From Rhizobiaceae bacterium (lineage in GTDB: Bacteria > Pseudomonadota > Alphaproteobacteria > Rhizobiales > Rhizobiaceae): a stretch of DNA of 64,000 nucleotides. A program made the position numbers and the translations under genes. Under the pieces are notes generated by a model that was not told the origin of the DNA, did no database searches, and was given only the letters and a program-made list of their open reading frames with translations. The stretch covers positions 124,001 to 188,000 of the forward strand of contig JABABQ010000034.1 of NCBI GenBank assembly GCA_014238155.1, written 5' to 3'. Of the stretch, positions 1 to 9,154 are shown one piece after another (position 1 is the first letter of the stretch; each line of letters starts with the position of its first letter).

Positions 1-561
1 TCGCGCCATTGTATCAACTTCCAAATTGACCAGATCGCCAACCTTGGTGTCACCCCAGGTTGTTACCTCTTGAGAATGTTTGATCAGCAATACATCAAAG
101 TCGGCTCCCTGCACTTGATTGACGGTCAGCGATGCCCCATTCAATGCAATGGAGCCCTTTGGCGCGATGAATCTGGCGAATTCTTCGGGGACCCGAAGGG
201 TAAATCGTGTGGCATCCCCCTCGATTTTAACCGCCACTATCTCAGCACGTCCGTCCACGTGACCGGAGACGATATGTCCACCCAGTTCGTCACCAATCTT
301 CAATGCTCTTTCAAGATTGATCCGCGTGCCGATTGTCCAGATTCCCGCTGAAGTCAGCCGCAATGCCTCTTCCCATGCTTCCACCACATAGGTGGTATCA
401 GACTTTTCAACCACGGTCAGACAAACACCGTCATGGGCAATCGAAGCACCAATATCGATGTCATCAAGTGGATAAGTGCAGACCACATGAAGGCGCTTGC
501 CAGCGGCAACCTGCTCAACCAGGTCAATGGTGCCAATATCTGTTATTATTCCGGTAAACAT
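1..561 (-). CDS. ribE: riboflavin synthase alpha chain (partial, C-terminus beyond window)
   Basis: Riboflavin synthase dismutates two 6,7-dimethyl-8-ribityllumazines to riboflavin in the cytoplasm. Translating the complement from the ATG at 561 gives MFTGIITDIGTID, the diagnostic N-terminus of the family. Further in come DGVCLTVV and GHIVSGHVDG from the first barrel, then the start of the second barrel (NGASLTV), so the internal duplication is visible. Reading runs off the left edge with about 187 residues present of a usual 200 or so. The ATG lies three bases after the ribD stop, so the two are one transcription unit. The name varies between species (ribE or ribC). Confidence 0.93.
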   Translation of the reverse strand, partial: MFTGIITDIGTIDLVEQVAAGKRLHVVCTYPLDDIDIGASIAHDGVCLTVVEKSDTTYVVEAWEEALRLTSAGIWTIGTRINLERALKIGDELGGHIVSGHVDGRAEIVAVKIEGDATRFTLRVPEEFARFIAPKGSIALNGASLTVNQVQGADFDVLLIKHSQEVTTWGDTKVGDLVNLEVDTMAR

Positions 562-564
562 GGG

Positions 565-1641
565 CTATTTCCTGCGCAAAATCTCGAGCCTGTCTTCGCC
601 CAATTGCAGTCTTCTGCTGACATCGAACCCGGCTGGCAGAATAGTTGATGTCACCGGTGAAGCAAGACCATGCGGCCCAATCATCAGATCAGATGAGAAT
701 AACCAGATCTCATCGACAAGGCCTTGTTTTAGAAAGGAGGCTGCTACTTGCGCACCTCCTTCAATCATCAGCGATGAGTAGCCTGCATTGGCCAGATCTT
801 CAAGAAATTCGGGCAACGCCAATTGGCCATGATAGCTTTCAGACGCAAACAATGTGACGCCCAACTCAGCCAGTTCATGGGGTAGTTGATCGACGCTTGA
901 TACAATCGCAACCGGCAAGGCGCGGGCCGATTGCGCGAGGCGACATTCGGGAGATAGCCTGGCTTCGGTGTCGAGAACAAATCGATCCGGAGAACGCCAC
1001 CCGAGGCCGGGTAAACGGCATGTTAAGTCCGGGTCGTCGGTATCAGCGGTTCCACGGCCAACCAGGATTGCATCATGTTCCGCCCTGAGACGGTGCACCA
1101 TGTTTCGTGCCAGCGTCCCGGTGATCGCAACCTCTTCGTCGGGTCTGCCCAACATGCCATCACCAGAAACGGCAAGTTTCAAAACGACCTGCGGGCGATC
1201 ATTCTGCTTTCGATTCAAGTATCCGGTCAAATCATGCGGTGCCAAATTGTTCCGTTCATCGACTTCGACAATCACACCTGCCTTTTGCAACAATGCGTGG
1301 CCCTTGCCGTCAACGCGCCTGTCTGGGTCGGTCCATGCGGTGACAACCCGACTGATGCCGGCTTCGATCAGGCCAACGGCACAGGGTGGCGTCGCGCCAT
1401 GATGCGCGCATGGCTCCAGCGACACATAGGCAGTTGCTCCACGGGCATTTTCACCGGCCTGATCAATCGCAATGCGTTCTGCGTGAGGACGTCCTCCGAT
1501 TGCGGTAATGCCTTTTCCAACGACAATGTCATCCTTGACAATCATTGTGCCGACAGATGGATTTGACCCGGTCTGGCTTCTGTGCCGCAAGGCAAACCGC
1601 AGGCAGGCATCCAGATATCGGTGATCTTGTGGGCTCAGCAT
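565..1641 (-). CDS. ribD: bifunctional diaminohydroxyphosphoribosylaminopyrimidine deaminase / 5-amino-6-(5-phosphoribosylamino)uracil reductase
   Basis: RibD carries out the second and third steps of riboflavin synthesis. The N-terminal cytidine-deaminase-like domain (about residues 1-145) shows the zinc and proton-shuttle residues: His53-Ala-Glu55 and the pair Cys78/Cys87 in PCAHHGATPPC. The C-terminal reductase domain (about 150-358) has the NADPH-binding region and the late MIEGGAQVAASFL segment. 358 residues is a normal full length. It sits downstream of nrdR and just upstream of ribE, the usual Hyphomicrobiales order. Start taken at the ATG at 1641. Confidence 0.95.
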   Translation of the reverse strand: MLSPQDHRYLDACLRFALRHRSQTGSNPSVGTMIVKDDIVVGKGITAIGGRPHAERIAIDQAGENARGATAYVSLEPCAHHGATPPCAVGLIEAGISRVVTAWTDPDRRVDGKGHALLQKAGVIVEVDERNNLAPHDLTGYLNRKQNDRPQVVLKLAVSGDGMLGRPDEEVAITGTLARNMVHRLRAEHDAILVGRGTADTDDPDLTCRLPGLGWRSPDRFVLDTEARLSPECRLAQSARALPVAIVSSVDQLPHELAELGVTLFASESYHGQLALPEFLEDLANAGYSSLMIEGGAQVAASFLKQGLVDEIWLFSSDLMIGPHGLASPVTSTILPAGFDVSRRLQLGEDRLEILRRK

Positions 1642-1677
1642 TTGGCCAGTCTCGCATAGCTAAAGGTGAGAATAAAT

Positions 1678-2145
1678 CTAGTTCCGGTCATCTTCTGCGT
1701 CAGACAATTCGCCCAACACCACCTGAAAGTCCGAAGCTTCGGTAAAATCCCGGTACACGCTGGCAAAACGAACATAGGCTACTTCATCCAAGCCTTTCAG
1801 GCCTTCCATAACCATGGTTCCAACGGTACCAGCATCGATTTCCGAATCGCCGGAAGATTCAAGTCTTCGCACAATGCCTGAAACCATGCGCTCAATTCGG
1901 GAACGATCGACATCGCGTTTGCGGACCGCCAGTGAAATGGAATTTGCCAATTTGTCTCGATCAAACGGGACTTTTCGGCCGGATTTTTTGACCACGGTCA
2001 ATTCGCGCAGCTGCACCCGTTCAAATGTCGTGAACCGTCCGCCGCAATCTGCACAAATGCGGCGTCTGCGAATTGACGTATTGTCCTCGGTCGGTCGGCT
2101 GTCTTTGACCTGGGTGTCGTCACAATTGCAATAAGGACAGCGCAA
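1678..2145 (-). CDS. nrdR: transcriptional repressor NrdR
   Basis: NrdR is an ATP/dATP-sensing repressor of ribonucleotide reductase genes. At 155 residues it is full length: a zinc ribbon with Cys3, Cys6, Cys31 and Cys34 (CPYC and CADC), then an ATP-cone domain beginning near [14 protein letters not shown]. The start codon is TTG, decided by an AAGGAG Shine-Dalgarno seven bases upstream and by the fact that CPYC must sit at the extreme N-terminus. It lies between glyA and ribD on the same strand. The genes it would repress (nrd) are not in the window. Confidence 0.95.
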   Translation of the reverse strand: MRCPYCNCDDTQVKDSRPTEDNTSIRRRRICADCGGRFTTFERVQLRELTVVKKSGRKVPFDRDKLANSISLAVRKRDVDRSRIERMVSGIVRRLESSGDSEIDAGTVGTMVMEGLKGLDEVAYVRFASVYRDFTEASDFQVVLGELSDAEDDRN

Positions 2146-2222
2146 ATTTGGCTCCTTGGAAGGTAAATTAAATGCAACAGTCCTGCTGCACTCAATCCGT
2201 TAGTGAATAAGCGCCCGTTCGA

Positions 2223-3536
2223 TCACAGTTTGGGATAGATCGGGAACCGGTCGGTCAGTTCGATGACCTTTTTGGCGACAGACTGTTCAACTTCAGCATT
2301 ACCTTCTTCGCCGTTGGCAGCCAGGCCATCCAGAACTTCAAGAATGTACTGGCCAACCTGCTGAAATTCTGCAACCCCAAATCCTCGGGTGGTCGCTGCG
2401 GGCGTGCCCAGACGAACGCCTGAAGTGATGGTTGGTTTTTCGGGGTCAAATGGTACGCCGTTTTTGTTGCAGGTCATATTGGCGCGACCCAAAGCGGCTT
2501 CCGCAGCCTTGCCAGTCAGCCCTTTTGGGCGCAGATCAACCAACAAAACGTGAGTATCTGTTCCGCCCGACACCAGATCGAGACCGCCAGTTTTCAGCGT
2601 TTCGCCAAGTGCCTTGGCATTCTCCACCACATTTCCAACATAAGTGCGATAGTCACCGGTCAGCGCTTCACCAAACGCAACCGCCTTGGCCGCGATTACA
2701 TGCATCAACGGTCCGCCCTGAATGCCGGGGAAAATTGCCGAATTGATTTTCTTGGCCAAAGTTTGATCATTGGTCAGAACAAGACCCCCGCGAGGGCCAC
2801 GCAAGGTTTTGTGGGTCGTAGAAGTTGCCACATGCGCATGCGGGAAAGGGCTGGGATGCACGCCACCGGCAACCAAGCCGGAAAAATGCGCCATGTCGAC
2901 CATCAGATAAGCACCGACACTGTCGGCAATCTCACGGAAACGGGCAAAATCGATCTGGCGCGGATAGGCCGAACCACCCGCAATGATGAGTTTGGGCTGG
3001 TGCTCCTTGGCCAAAGCTTCAACCTGATCAAAGTCGATCAGGTCACTGTCTTTGCGGACACCATATTGGATCGCGTTGAACCATTTTCCAGACTGGTTTG
3101 GTGCTGCGCCGTGGGTCAGATGGCCCCCTGCATCGAGGCTCATCCCCAAAATGGTGTCGCCGGGCTTAATCATCGCCATAAAAGCGGCCTGGTTAGCCTG
3201 AGAACCGGAATTGGCCTGAACGTTAGCAAATTGGCAGTCAAACAGTTTTGTAACACGCTCGATTGCGAGATCCTCAGCAATATCAACGAATTCGCAACCG
3301 CCATAATAACGGCGGCCCGGATAGCCTTCGGCATATTTATTGGTCATTACCGAACCTTGTGCTTCAAGCACGGCTCGTGAAACAATGTTTTCAGAAGCAA
3401 TCAGCTCAACTTCGTGACGCTGACGGCCCAGTTCGCCATCTATGGATGCGGCGACTGCGGTATCGGCATCAGCAAGTGAGCGATTGAAAAAAGCATCGGT
3501 TTCCCGACCGGATTTTATGTTTTCTGCAATTGCCAT
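2223..3536 (-). CDS. glyA: serine hydroxymethyltransferase
   Basis: GlyA interconverts serine and glycine with tetrahydrofolate, the main source of one-carbon units; cytosolic PLP enzyme. The reading frame is open to 3575, but the start is put at the ATG at 3536 ([10 protein letters not shown]) because a GGGGAG Shine-Dalgarno lies seven bases before it and the upstream codons run through a hairpin and T-tract. 437 residues is the family length. [13 protein letters not shown] contains the PLP lysine, and the early [13 protein letters not shown] and [13 protein letters not shown] blocks are characteristic. Probably first gene of glyA-nrdR-ribD-ribE. Its leader may be regulatory (see next entry). 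Confidence 0.96.
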   Translation of the reverse strand: MAIAENIKSGRETDAFFNRSLADADTAVAASIDGELGRQRHEVELIASENIVSRAVLEAQGSVMTNKYAEGYPGRRYYGGCEFVDIAEDLAIERVTKLFDCQFANVQANSGSQANQAAFMAMIKPGDTILGMSLDAGGHLTHGAAPNQSGKWFNAIQYGVRKDSDLIDFDQVEALAKEHQPKLIIAGGSAYPRQIDFARFREIADSVGAYLMVDMAHFSGLVAGGVHPSPFPHAHVATSTTHKTLRGPRGGLVLTNDQTLAKKINSAIFPGIQGGPLMHVIAAKAVAFGEALTGDYRTYVGNVVENAKALGETLKTGGLDLVSGGTDTHVLLVDLRPKGLTGKAAEAALGRANMTCNKNGVPFDPEKPTITSGVRLGTPAATTRGFGVAEFQQVGQYILEVLDGLAANGEEGNAEVEQSVAKKVIELTDRFPIYPKL

Positions 3537-3541
3537 CGACT

Positions 3542-3579
3542 GGCTCCCCAAAAAGAAAACCCCGCGGTCGGGCACAGCC
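3542..3579 (-). promoter_or_regulatory. glyA leader with competing hairpins (candidate attenuator / SD sequestration)
   Basis: On the minus strand, reading toward glyA, the sequence is GGCT-GTG-CCCG-ACCG-CGGG-G, then TTTTCTTTTT, then GGGGAGCC, where GGGGAG is the glyA Shine-Dalgarno. Two structures are mutually exclusive. CCCG/CGGG followed by the T-tract looks like a small intrinsic terminator. GGCT plus CCC paired with GGGGAGCC would bury the ribosome binding site. Stems are short (4 bp and about 7 bp). The arrangement is seen directly; the regulatory role is inference, and I do not match it to a known riboswitch class. Confidence 0.3.
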
Positions 3580-3668
3580 CTCAGCGTGGTTGATAATGCT
3601 CGTGATTTAAGTCTGCCGGAATGGCGGCACTATTCCGTTTGAGACACCTGAATGTCTTGTTCGGCGTT

Positions 3669-4994
3669 TTACTGACTCAAAGCCAGTTCGTCTACACCGT
3701 CGCGCTGGTAAATATCATCTCGGAACTGAGCCGCTCCGTCATCTGTGGACCAGGCGCTGATATAGGTGAAATAAACCGGAACCGGCTCGACAAGTTCAAG
3801 ATCGGTTCGTTCACCTGAGGCAATGATTTGCTCAATCTGCGAGCGGTCGGCTTGCGGCGTTTCTTTGGCCAGCCAAACGAGAAGGTCGCGGACATTTTTA
3901 ACCCGCACACAACCAGAGGAATCAAAGCGCAACAGTTTGTTGAACAGGCCCTTCTGGGGCGTGTCGTGCATGTAGACAGCATGTGGATTGGGAAAATTGA
4001 TTTTCACCGACCCCATGGCATTGATGCGCCCAGGTTCCTGTCGAAAACGGTAGTTGACGGCTTCATCCGTAGACCAGTCAACCGATCTTGGGTCGACCTG
4101 TTCGTTATTTGTATCAAACAGCAAAATCTTGTTGTCTGTCAGATATTTAGGGTCTTTGCGCATCAACGGGATGATGTCTTTGAGGATGATCGATTTTGGT
4201 GCTGTCCAATAAGGATTCAGATTGAGCTCGTAAATTTTGGAATTCAAAATCGGCGTCTGACGACTGATCCGACCGACGATGGCAGTGTGTCTTTGGGTGA
4301 CGGTCAGGCCGTCCACCGCTTCAATCTGAGCGGCCGGAATATTGACAACTACGTATCGATTACCCAGGAATCCCGACATAGATTTCAACCGCACCAGATT
4401 GGTATGTAATTGCCCCAACCGAATGTCCGCGGGAATATTCAACGCTGAAAACGAGTAACGCCCAAGCACGCCGTCTGTCGGCAGTCCGTGGCGCTGCTGA
4501 AAGCGTTTCACAGCGGCATCGACATAAGTATCGAACTGGCTTGAAAAGCCAGCATTTTTGGGCATGTCGCCAGATATCATCAACCGCTTGCGCAGTACTG
4601 CAACCGTCGGGGAGGATGCTCCAATCTTCAGCTTCTTGTTGGCAGGGACAACCGGCCAGCCACCCGAAGCGACGATAGTTTGATATTCTGCGATAGCCTG
4701 GTGCACGTAATCGATGGTTTGTGGTGCAAAAATCGGAGTGTTGGAAGACACTTGCGAAGTCTTGCCGGAGCGGGCGTCAAACTGGTCGCCCCAGCGATCC
4801 CTGCCATTGGCATTCAAAATTCGATCAATGGCGGTTTCAGCCAGAGCTTTGCCTGCACCCAAAGGTGACAGTGTCGCGACTGCCCCTGCCCCGGTTACTG
4901 CGGCTGCCAACAAAGATGTTGAGCCTGTCAGAATACCGCGGCGGGATATCTTCTTTGGCTTTTCAACGCGTATGTTGAAATCTGGCATTGTCAC
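3669..4994 (-). CDS. YcbB-type L,D-transpeptidase with Tat-like signal (LdtP-like)
   Basis: Periplasmic enzymes of this family make 3-3 peptidoglycan cross-links or attach proteins to the wall. The N-terminus has a twin-arginine motif (SRRGIL, residues 17-22), then a hydrophobic stretch ending near ALAE. A peptidoglycan-binding domain follows (around 120-190; VAVLRKRL, VKRFQQRHGLPTDGVLG). The C-terminal YkuD/LDT domain has the catalytic His in HDTPQKGLF and Cys362 in SSGCVRV. Length is 441 residues. The gene lies two genes downstream of an LdtR-like MarR regulator, matching the known ldtR/ldtP partnership in Liberibacter and Sinorhizobium, although there the two are divergent and here they are co-oriented. 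Confidence 0.88.
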   Translation of the reverse strand: MTMPDFNIRVEKPKKISRRGILTGSTSLLAAAVTGAGAVATLSPLGAGKALAETAIDRILNANGRDRWGDQFDARSGKTSQVSSNTPIFAPQTIDYVHQAIAEYQTIVASGGWPVVPANKKLKIGASSPTVAVLRKRLMISGDMPKNAGFSSQFDTYVDAAVKRFQQRHGLPTDGVLGRYSFSALNIPADIRLGQLHTNLVRLKSMSGFLGNRYVVVNIPAAQIEAVDGLTVTQRHTAIVGRISRQTPILNSKIYELNLNPYWTAPKSIILKDIIPLMRKDPKYLTDNKILLFDTNNEQVDPRSVDWSTDEAVNYRFRQEPGRINAMGSVKINFPNPHAVYMHDTPQKGLFNKLLRFDSSGCVRVKNVRDLLVWLAKETPQADRSQIEQIIASGERTDLELVEPVPVYFTYISAWSTDDGAAQFRDDIYQRDGVDELALSQ

Positions 4995-5052
4995 TACAAA
5001 CCCTTGTATTGCATGTAACTGTCTTTAATCACGCAAATATGCCCCGATTATG

Positions 5053-5068
5053 GTTAACAGGAGTTAAC
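5053..5068. promoter_or_regulatory. paired GTTAAC palindromes upstream of the L,D-transpeptidase
   Basis: GTTAAC, itself a palindrome, occurs twice with a 10-base centre-to-centre spacing (GTTAACAGGAGTTAAC), about one helical turn, some 60-75 bases before the transpeptidase start. It lies in the roughly 290-base gap (4995-5286) that is otherwise AT-rich and gene-free. One-turn spacing suits a dimeric regulator such as the nearby LdtR-like protein. I do not recall the published LdtR consensus well enough to claim a match, so this is only a candidate operator. Confidence 0.25.
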
Positions 5069-5286
5069 GATAATCAGTTTCCGTATTTTGTTCTCCAAAA
5101 ATGCTTTTTAAGGAGCCCAATTCACATTTGCACCCTGATTTACGTCACTGAACCACAAATACAAGTGCAATCAAATCAAGTCCTTGTCATCACAAACCTG
5201 GTGAAAGCCCTGAATCACTGCTCATTAACATTGCAATATGAAAACTCGATCCAAAATTGCCGGGAAAAGCCCGCATCGGTCAGACT

Positions 5287-5670
5287 TCAGACACCTTCCC
5301 GGACCTGGCGTTCATACTCGTCAGCGTCATACCAGCCAAGAGATTTTTTCACCTTAAGATCGGTATCCAGATCCCATTCTTCCCAGCCGGGAACGCTGAC
5401 TTCATTTCCAGTCTCAGCGTGCGTGCCTTCCAGCAGCCATCCAAACATGACATGGTTTCCCGCAACACGCAGATGCTCCACCTTTAAGTTCATGCCTGGA
5501 AATTCAGCAAAAAAACCGGAAATCATCCCCATTAACGCTTCGGGCCCTTCGATTGGATCGCCACGATTGATCGTAATACCGCCGTCATTTCGATAAAACG
5601 CAGCAACTGCTTTGGGATCTCCCGAACTCCAGGCTTTTGCGTAGTCCTGAGCCATCTGTTCAACTGACAT
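5287..5670 (-). CDS. SnoaL-like / nuclear-transport-factor-2-fold protein
   Basis: A small cytosolic protein of the NTF2/SnoaL fold. Starting at the ATG at 5670 (MSVEQMAQDYAKAW), which has a GGAG eight bases upstream, it is 127 residues. The helix-then-sheet opening with AWSSGDPKAVAAFY, the GPEALMGMISGFFAEFP segment and the Trp-rich final strands are typical of SnoaL-like ketosteroid-isomerase relatives. No catalytic assignment is possible: the fold hosts isomerases, hydrolases and non-enzymatic proteins. It lies between the MarR regulator and the transpeptidase on the same strand, so it may share their control. Confidence 0.75.
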   Translation of the reverse strand: MSVEQMAQDYAKAWSSGDPKAVAAFYRNDGGITINRGDPIEGPEALMGMISGFFAEFPGMNLKVEHLRVAGNHVMFGWLLEGTHAETGNEVSVPGWEEWDLDTDLKVKKSLGWYDADEYERQVREGV

Positions 5671-5813
5671 GCGGTTTCTCCAACCAAAAGATATTGAGCC
5701 GATCAGGCTCCAATTCGGCAAAATAGCAAAGGTTTCGATCAGGTCAATCAAAACGCCAAGAACCCCGGTTGATCATATCAACCGAAGCTCTTTTGTGTGG
5801 CCGTTTAAAGTGA

Positions 5814-6326
5814 CTAAAGACGATACAGAATCTGATCCGTCCAGAAACGCTCAAGACGCTGCAGTGATTTGTTCAATTGCTCAAAACTTTGTGGATCGAT
5901 CTGACCGATCTGCTCGAGTGACTGAGTATGGCGTTCATACAGTGCATCAACGGCGGTGGCGACCTCTTTACCAGCATCGGTCAGGCTTACCCGAACCGAA
6001 CGGCGATCAGTGCGAGACCGTTGATGATGAATGTAGCCCATGTCGACCAGCTTTTTAAGGTTATAGGATACGTTCGAACCCAGATAGTAACCGCGTGTGC
6101 GCAATTCGCCCGCTGTCAGTTCTGAATCTCCAAGGTTGTAAAGCAGCAGAGCTTGCACAGCGTTGATGTCGCTGCGTCCCTGACGATCAAACTCATCTTT
6201 AATAACGTCAAGCAGTCGGCGGTGCAAACGCTCAACGAGAGTCAGAGCTTCAAGATATACGGGTTTAATGTCATGTTGCTGCGCTTCGTCCACCTGCGCA
6301 ACACCGATCATATCGGTATTTGTCAT
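5814..6326 (-). CDS. ldtR: MarR-family transcriptional regulator, LdtR-like
   Basis: A winged-helix regulator of about 170 residues. The centre shows the MarR arrangement: helix AVQALLLYNLGD, the recognition region ELRTRGYYLGSNVSYNLKKLVDMGYI, then the wing with SRTDRRSVRVSLTDAGKE. The GYYLGSNVSYNLKKL segment, the acidic C-terminal dimerisation helices and the neighbouring L,D-transpeptidase suggest orthology with LdtR, which activates an L,D-transpeptidase gene and osmotic-stress tolerance in Liberibacter and Sinorhizobium. An upstream in-frame GTG at 6338 exists, but GAGG lies six bases before the ATG at 6326. Identification as LdtR rests on family recognition plus synteny. Confidence 0.82.
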   Translation of the reverse strand: MTNTDMIGVAQVDEAQQHDIKPVYLEALTLVERLHRRLLDVIKDEFDRQGRSDINAVQALLLYNLGDSELTAGELRTRGYYLGSNVSYNLKKLVDMGYIHHQRSRTDRRSVRVSLTDAGKEVATAVDALYERHTQSLEQIGQIDPQSFEQLNKSLQRLERFWTDQILYRL

Positions 6327-6491
6327 TTTGGGCCTCACTTCCTGTTACGGTGGTATTTTTTGTCCACCTTGAGGCACAAGATAAGCGCGTCAGATAAAAT
6401 TTGAGTCAAACGACAAACTTAATTGGTTCTTACCACGGAATTCTCAATTTGTTGTTTTTATTGATTTTAATTTTATAGAAAGGCTGAGGAT

Positions 6492-6917
6492 TCACTCTTT
6501 CTTCGCGATAAATACCTCCAGCAGTTGAAAAACCACATAAATCGTCAGGCACCAAAGATGGAACAACAACACCAGCGATGGATACTGAAACAAGTCGGGA
6601 AACCGCAACAGTGATACCGATTGGAATGCCACGGCAAAAAACCAGATAACCCTGCCCCAGGGCAATGTAGTCCACAATCCAACGCAAACCACCGGCAACA
6701 TCACCGCCATCACCGCCGTATAGATTTTTAGCGCCAGGCCCATCGTATCAAACCGGTAATTTGCACCTTCCCAGTAACCTATTGCGCACAGCCATGTGTA
6801 AATCGCTGCTGTAAAGAAGATGATGGCCAGCAGTCGCAGGAACAGCTTGAACATGAAATCATTTATCCGTGCAGCCTTTGACGGTGGTTTGTTGCCGCTG
6901 GACAATTCCACATTCAT
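6492..6917 (-). CDS. small integral membrane protein, DUF6163-like
   Basis: A 141-residue protein with four predicted membrane helices: LFLRLLAIIFFTAAIYTW, IYTAVMAVMLPVVCVGLW, VIWFFAVAFQSVSLL and LVLLFHLWCLTIYVVFQLL. The short N-terminus is polar. It resembles the DUF6163 proteins found beside hemB and ldtR in Hyphomicrobiales; no function is known. Its ATG overlaps the stop of the upstream crotonase by four bases (ATGA), so the two are translationally coupled. I cannot assign a role. Confidence 0.72.
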   Translation of the reverse strand: MNVELSSGNKPPSKAARINDFMFKLFLRLLAIIFFTAAIYTWLCAIGYWEGANYRFDTMGLALKIYTAVMAVMLPVVCVGLWTTLPWGRVIWFFAVAFQSVSLLRFPDLFQYPSLVLLFHLWCLTIYVVFQLLEVFIAKKE

Positions 6918-7984
6918 GACAGTGACAACTCCTCTGGCCCGAGACCATGGAAATGAGCTTCCACGTCTTCGGGATCAACTTGCTGCAAACTGACAGGCTG
7001 CCAATTTGGTGCGCGGTCCTTATCTATGATTGCCGCACGGATGCCTTCATAGAATTCGCTGCCCGTCAGTATACGGCGAAGAATTCGATACTCCATTTTC
7101 ATACACTGATTGATGTCCAGATCGCATCCCCGGTTGATTTGCCGAAACGCCACTTCCAGACTTGTTGGAGACTTTTGCCGCAATGTGTTCAGGGTTTTGC
7201 CGGCCCAAATCGCTTCGTCACAATTAGATTCCGATGCCAGTTCAAGGCTATTTTGGATTTCAGCGACTGACGGCATGTCAAAGTGGTGGTTGATCCACTT
7301 CTCGCAGCGTTCCAACGGGCCCGGGCCCGTGTGGCTTCCAACAAACTGCTGATGATATGCGTCGATAGCGGTTTCAATATCTTCGGTTTCGCAAAGAATC
7401 TGTTCCAAAGCAGGCAAACCCGCTGACGCACAGCCGTGGCTGGCCAGCCCGCTCCACAAAGCGTCATTTTGTTTAACGCGCTCTCCGGTCAGGCCAAGAA
7501 ACAAACCAATTCTGCCGGGAAGACGCGACAGCAGGTAGGAAGCACCAACATCGGGAAAGAAACCGATGCCTACTTCCGGCATGGCAAAAGCGATGTTGTC
7601 ACCAGCAATGCGATGTGAACCGTGGAACGACACACCTACCCCGCCTCCCATCGCAATGCCATCAATCAGCGCAATATAGGGTTTGGGGAAATTGCTGATC
7701 CGCGCGTTAAGAACATATTCGCGAGCAAAAAAGTCAAAGTCATAGTTTTTGGCGATGCCGCAGTCATAAAGATGACGGATATCACCACCGGCGGAAAAAG
7801 CCCTGCCCGGCACGGCTGTAATCAGCACACGCTCAATCGACTCATCAGCTTCCCACAGATCCAGCTGTTGGTTCAGCGCCGACAACATGGCGTCTGTCAC
7901 CGCATTGAGCGTTTCTGGCTTGTTCAACGTAACAACGCCGGCACGGCCACGCGCTTCAAAGAGAATATCTTCTCTGGATGTCAT
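6914..7984 (-). CDS. enoyl-CoA hydratase/isomerase family protein, 3-hydroxyisobutyryl-CoA hydrolase-like
   Basis: A crotonase-fold enzyme of 356 residues, longer than simple enoyl-CoA hydratases (about 260) and matching the 3-hydroxyisobutyryl-CoA hydrolase branch of valine degradation. The oxyanion-hole glycines are in FSAGGDIRHLYD and GGGVGVSFHGSHRIAG. The AMPEVGIGFFPDVGASYLLSRLPG block is characteristic of the hydrolase branch and includes its active-site Glu/Asp region. Coupled by ATGA to the DUF6163-like gene, and divergent from hemB across about 150 bases. Function is by family resemblance; other CoA hydrolysis or hydration activities cannot be excluded. Confidence 0.85.
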   Translation of the reverse strand: MTSREDILFEARGRAGVVTLNKPETLNAVTDAMLSALNQQLDLWEADESIERVLITAVPGRAFSAGGDIRHLYDCGIAKNYDFDFFAREYVLNARISNFPKPYIALIDGIAMGGGVGVSFHGSHRIAGDNIAFAMPEVGIGFFPDVGASYLLSRLPGRIGLFLGLTGERVKQNDALWSGLASHGCASAGLPALEQILCETEDIETAIDAYHQQFVGSHTGPGPLERCEKWINHHFDMPSVAEIQNSLELASESNCDEAIWAGKTLNTLRQKSPTSLEVAFRQINRGCDLDINQCMKMEYRILRRILTGSEFYEGIRAAIIDKDRAPNWQPVSLQQVDPEDVEAHFHGLGPEELSLS

Positions 7985-8134
7985 CGACTAATGTCCTTTG
8001 GCGAATTGCCCCAAGCTATTCACTGTTCAACACGCGGGCAATGGGTCTTATCGAACGAAAGAACTTTTTCCTGCTCAATTGTGTGGTACATCAGTCGACG
8101 ACATCAAAACCCAACGGCATGAGGCGATTTGGCA

Positions 8135-9154
8135 ATGCCCAATTCGACAACTGAAATCATTGATAGTGTGACAGGAAGTCGTAGGCTGCGCCGCAACCGT
8201 CGTTTTGACTGGACACGCCGCCTGGTGCAGGAATCGGTTCTGACGGTCAATGACCTGATCCTGCCGATATTCCTGATGGAAGGCGGCGATACCGAAGAAG
8301 CCATTAGCGCCATGCCCGGTATTTCACGCTACAGCATTGACCGCGCCGTCAAGGTGGCTCAGCGAGCCCACAAGCTTGGCATACCGGCGGTCGCGCCGTT
8401 TCCCAACGTGGCGCTCGACAAACGCGACCGGACCGGCAGCGAGATCACCAATCCAGACAATCTGATCTGCCAATTCGTGCGCGCTGTTAAAGCCGAATGC
8501 CCCAATATTGGCGTTATTACTGACGCTGCACTGGACCCGTTTACAGATCATGGACATGACGGCGTGCTCGACAATGGCATTATCGTCAATGATGAAAGCG
8601 TCGCGCAAATAGTTGCCGGTGCTCTGCGTCAGGCCGAAGCTGGTGCCGATATAATTGCTCCATCAGACATGATGGATGGACGCATAGGAGCTATCCGACT
8701 GGCGCTGGATGAAGCAGGATTTCAGGATGTTGGCATCCTTTCCTATACCGCCAAATATGCTTCAGCCTTTTATGGCCCCTATCGCGAAGCAATTGGCACG
8801 GATGGACTGCTGCAGGGAGACAAAAAAACCTACTATATCGACCCCGCCAATTCCGAAGAGGCAATGCGCGAAGTCGAACTGGATATTGCCGAGGGTGCCG
8901 ACATGCTGATGGTCAAACCTGGCATGCCGTATCTCGATATCGTGCGGCGCATGAAGTCAGAGTTTGGCATGCCGGTATTTGTCTATCAGGTGAGCGGCGA
9001 ATATTCGATGATCGAGAGCGCCGCAGCCAATGGCTATATCGACGGCGACCGGGCGATGATGGAAAGCCTGCTGGCTTTCAAGCGTGCTGGTGCCGACGGA
9101 ATATTGACTTACCATGCTCTGCGCGCGGCAGAAAAATTGGTCGCCGAGCGTTAG
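8135..9154 (+). CDS. hemB: delta-aminolevulinic acid dehydratase (porphobilinogen synthase)
   Basis: HemB condenses two 5-aminolevulinate molecules into porphobilinogen in haem synthesis. About 339 residues. Active-site lysines lie in SYTAKYASAFYGP and MLMVKPGMPYLD. The metal segment DAALDPFTDHGHDG lacks the cysteine cluster of zinc enzymes and is aspartate-type, consistent with Mg/K-dependent alphaproteobacterial enzymes. Two starts are possible: ATG at 8135 (GAGG at 8121-8124, ten bases away) or the in-frame TTG at 8129; I prefer the ATG. Divergent from the crotonase gene. Confidence 0.95.
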   Translation: MPNSTTEIIDSVTGSRRLRRNRRFDWTRRLVQESVLTVNDLILPIFLMEGGDTEEAISAMPGISRYSIDRAVKVAQRAHKLGIPAVAPFPNVALDKRDRTGSEITNPDNLICQFVRAVKAECPNIGVITDAALDPFTDHGHDGVLDNGIIVNDESVAQIVAGALRQAEAGADIIAPSDMMDGRIGAIRLALDEAGFQDVGILSYTAKYASAFYGPYREAIGTDGLLQGDKKTYYIDPANSEEAMREVELDIAEGADMLMVKPGMPYLDIVRRMKSEFGMPVFVYQVSGEYSMIESAAANGYIDGDRAMMESLLAFKRAGADGILTYHALRAAEKLVAER

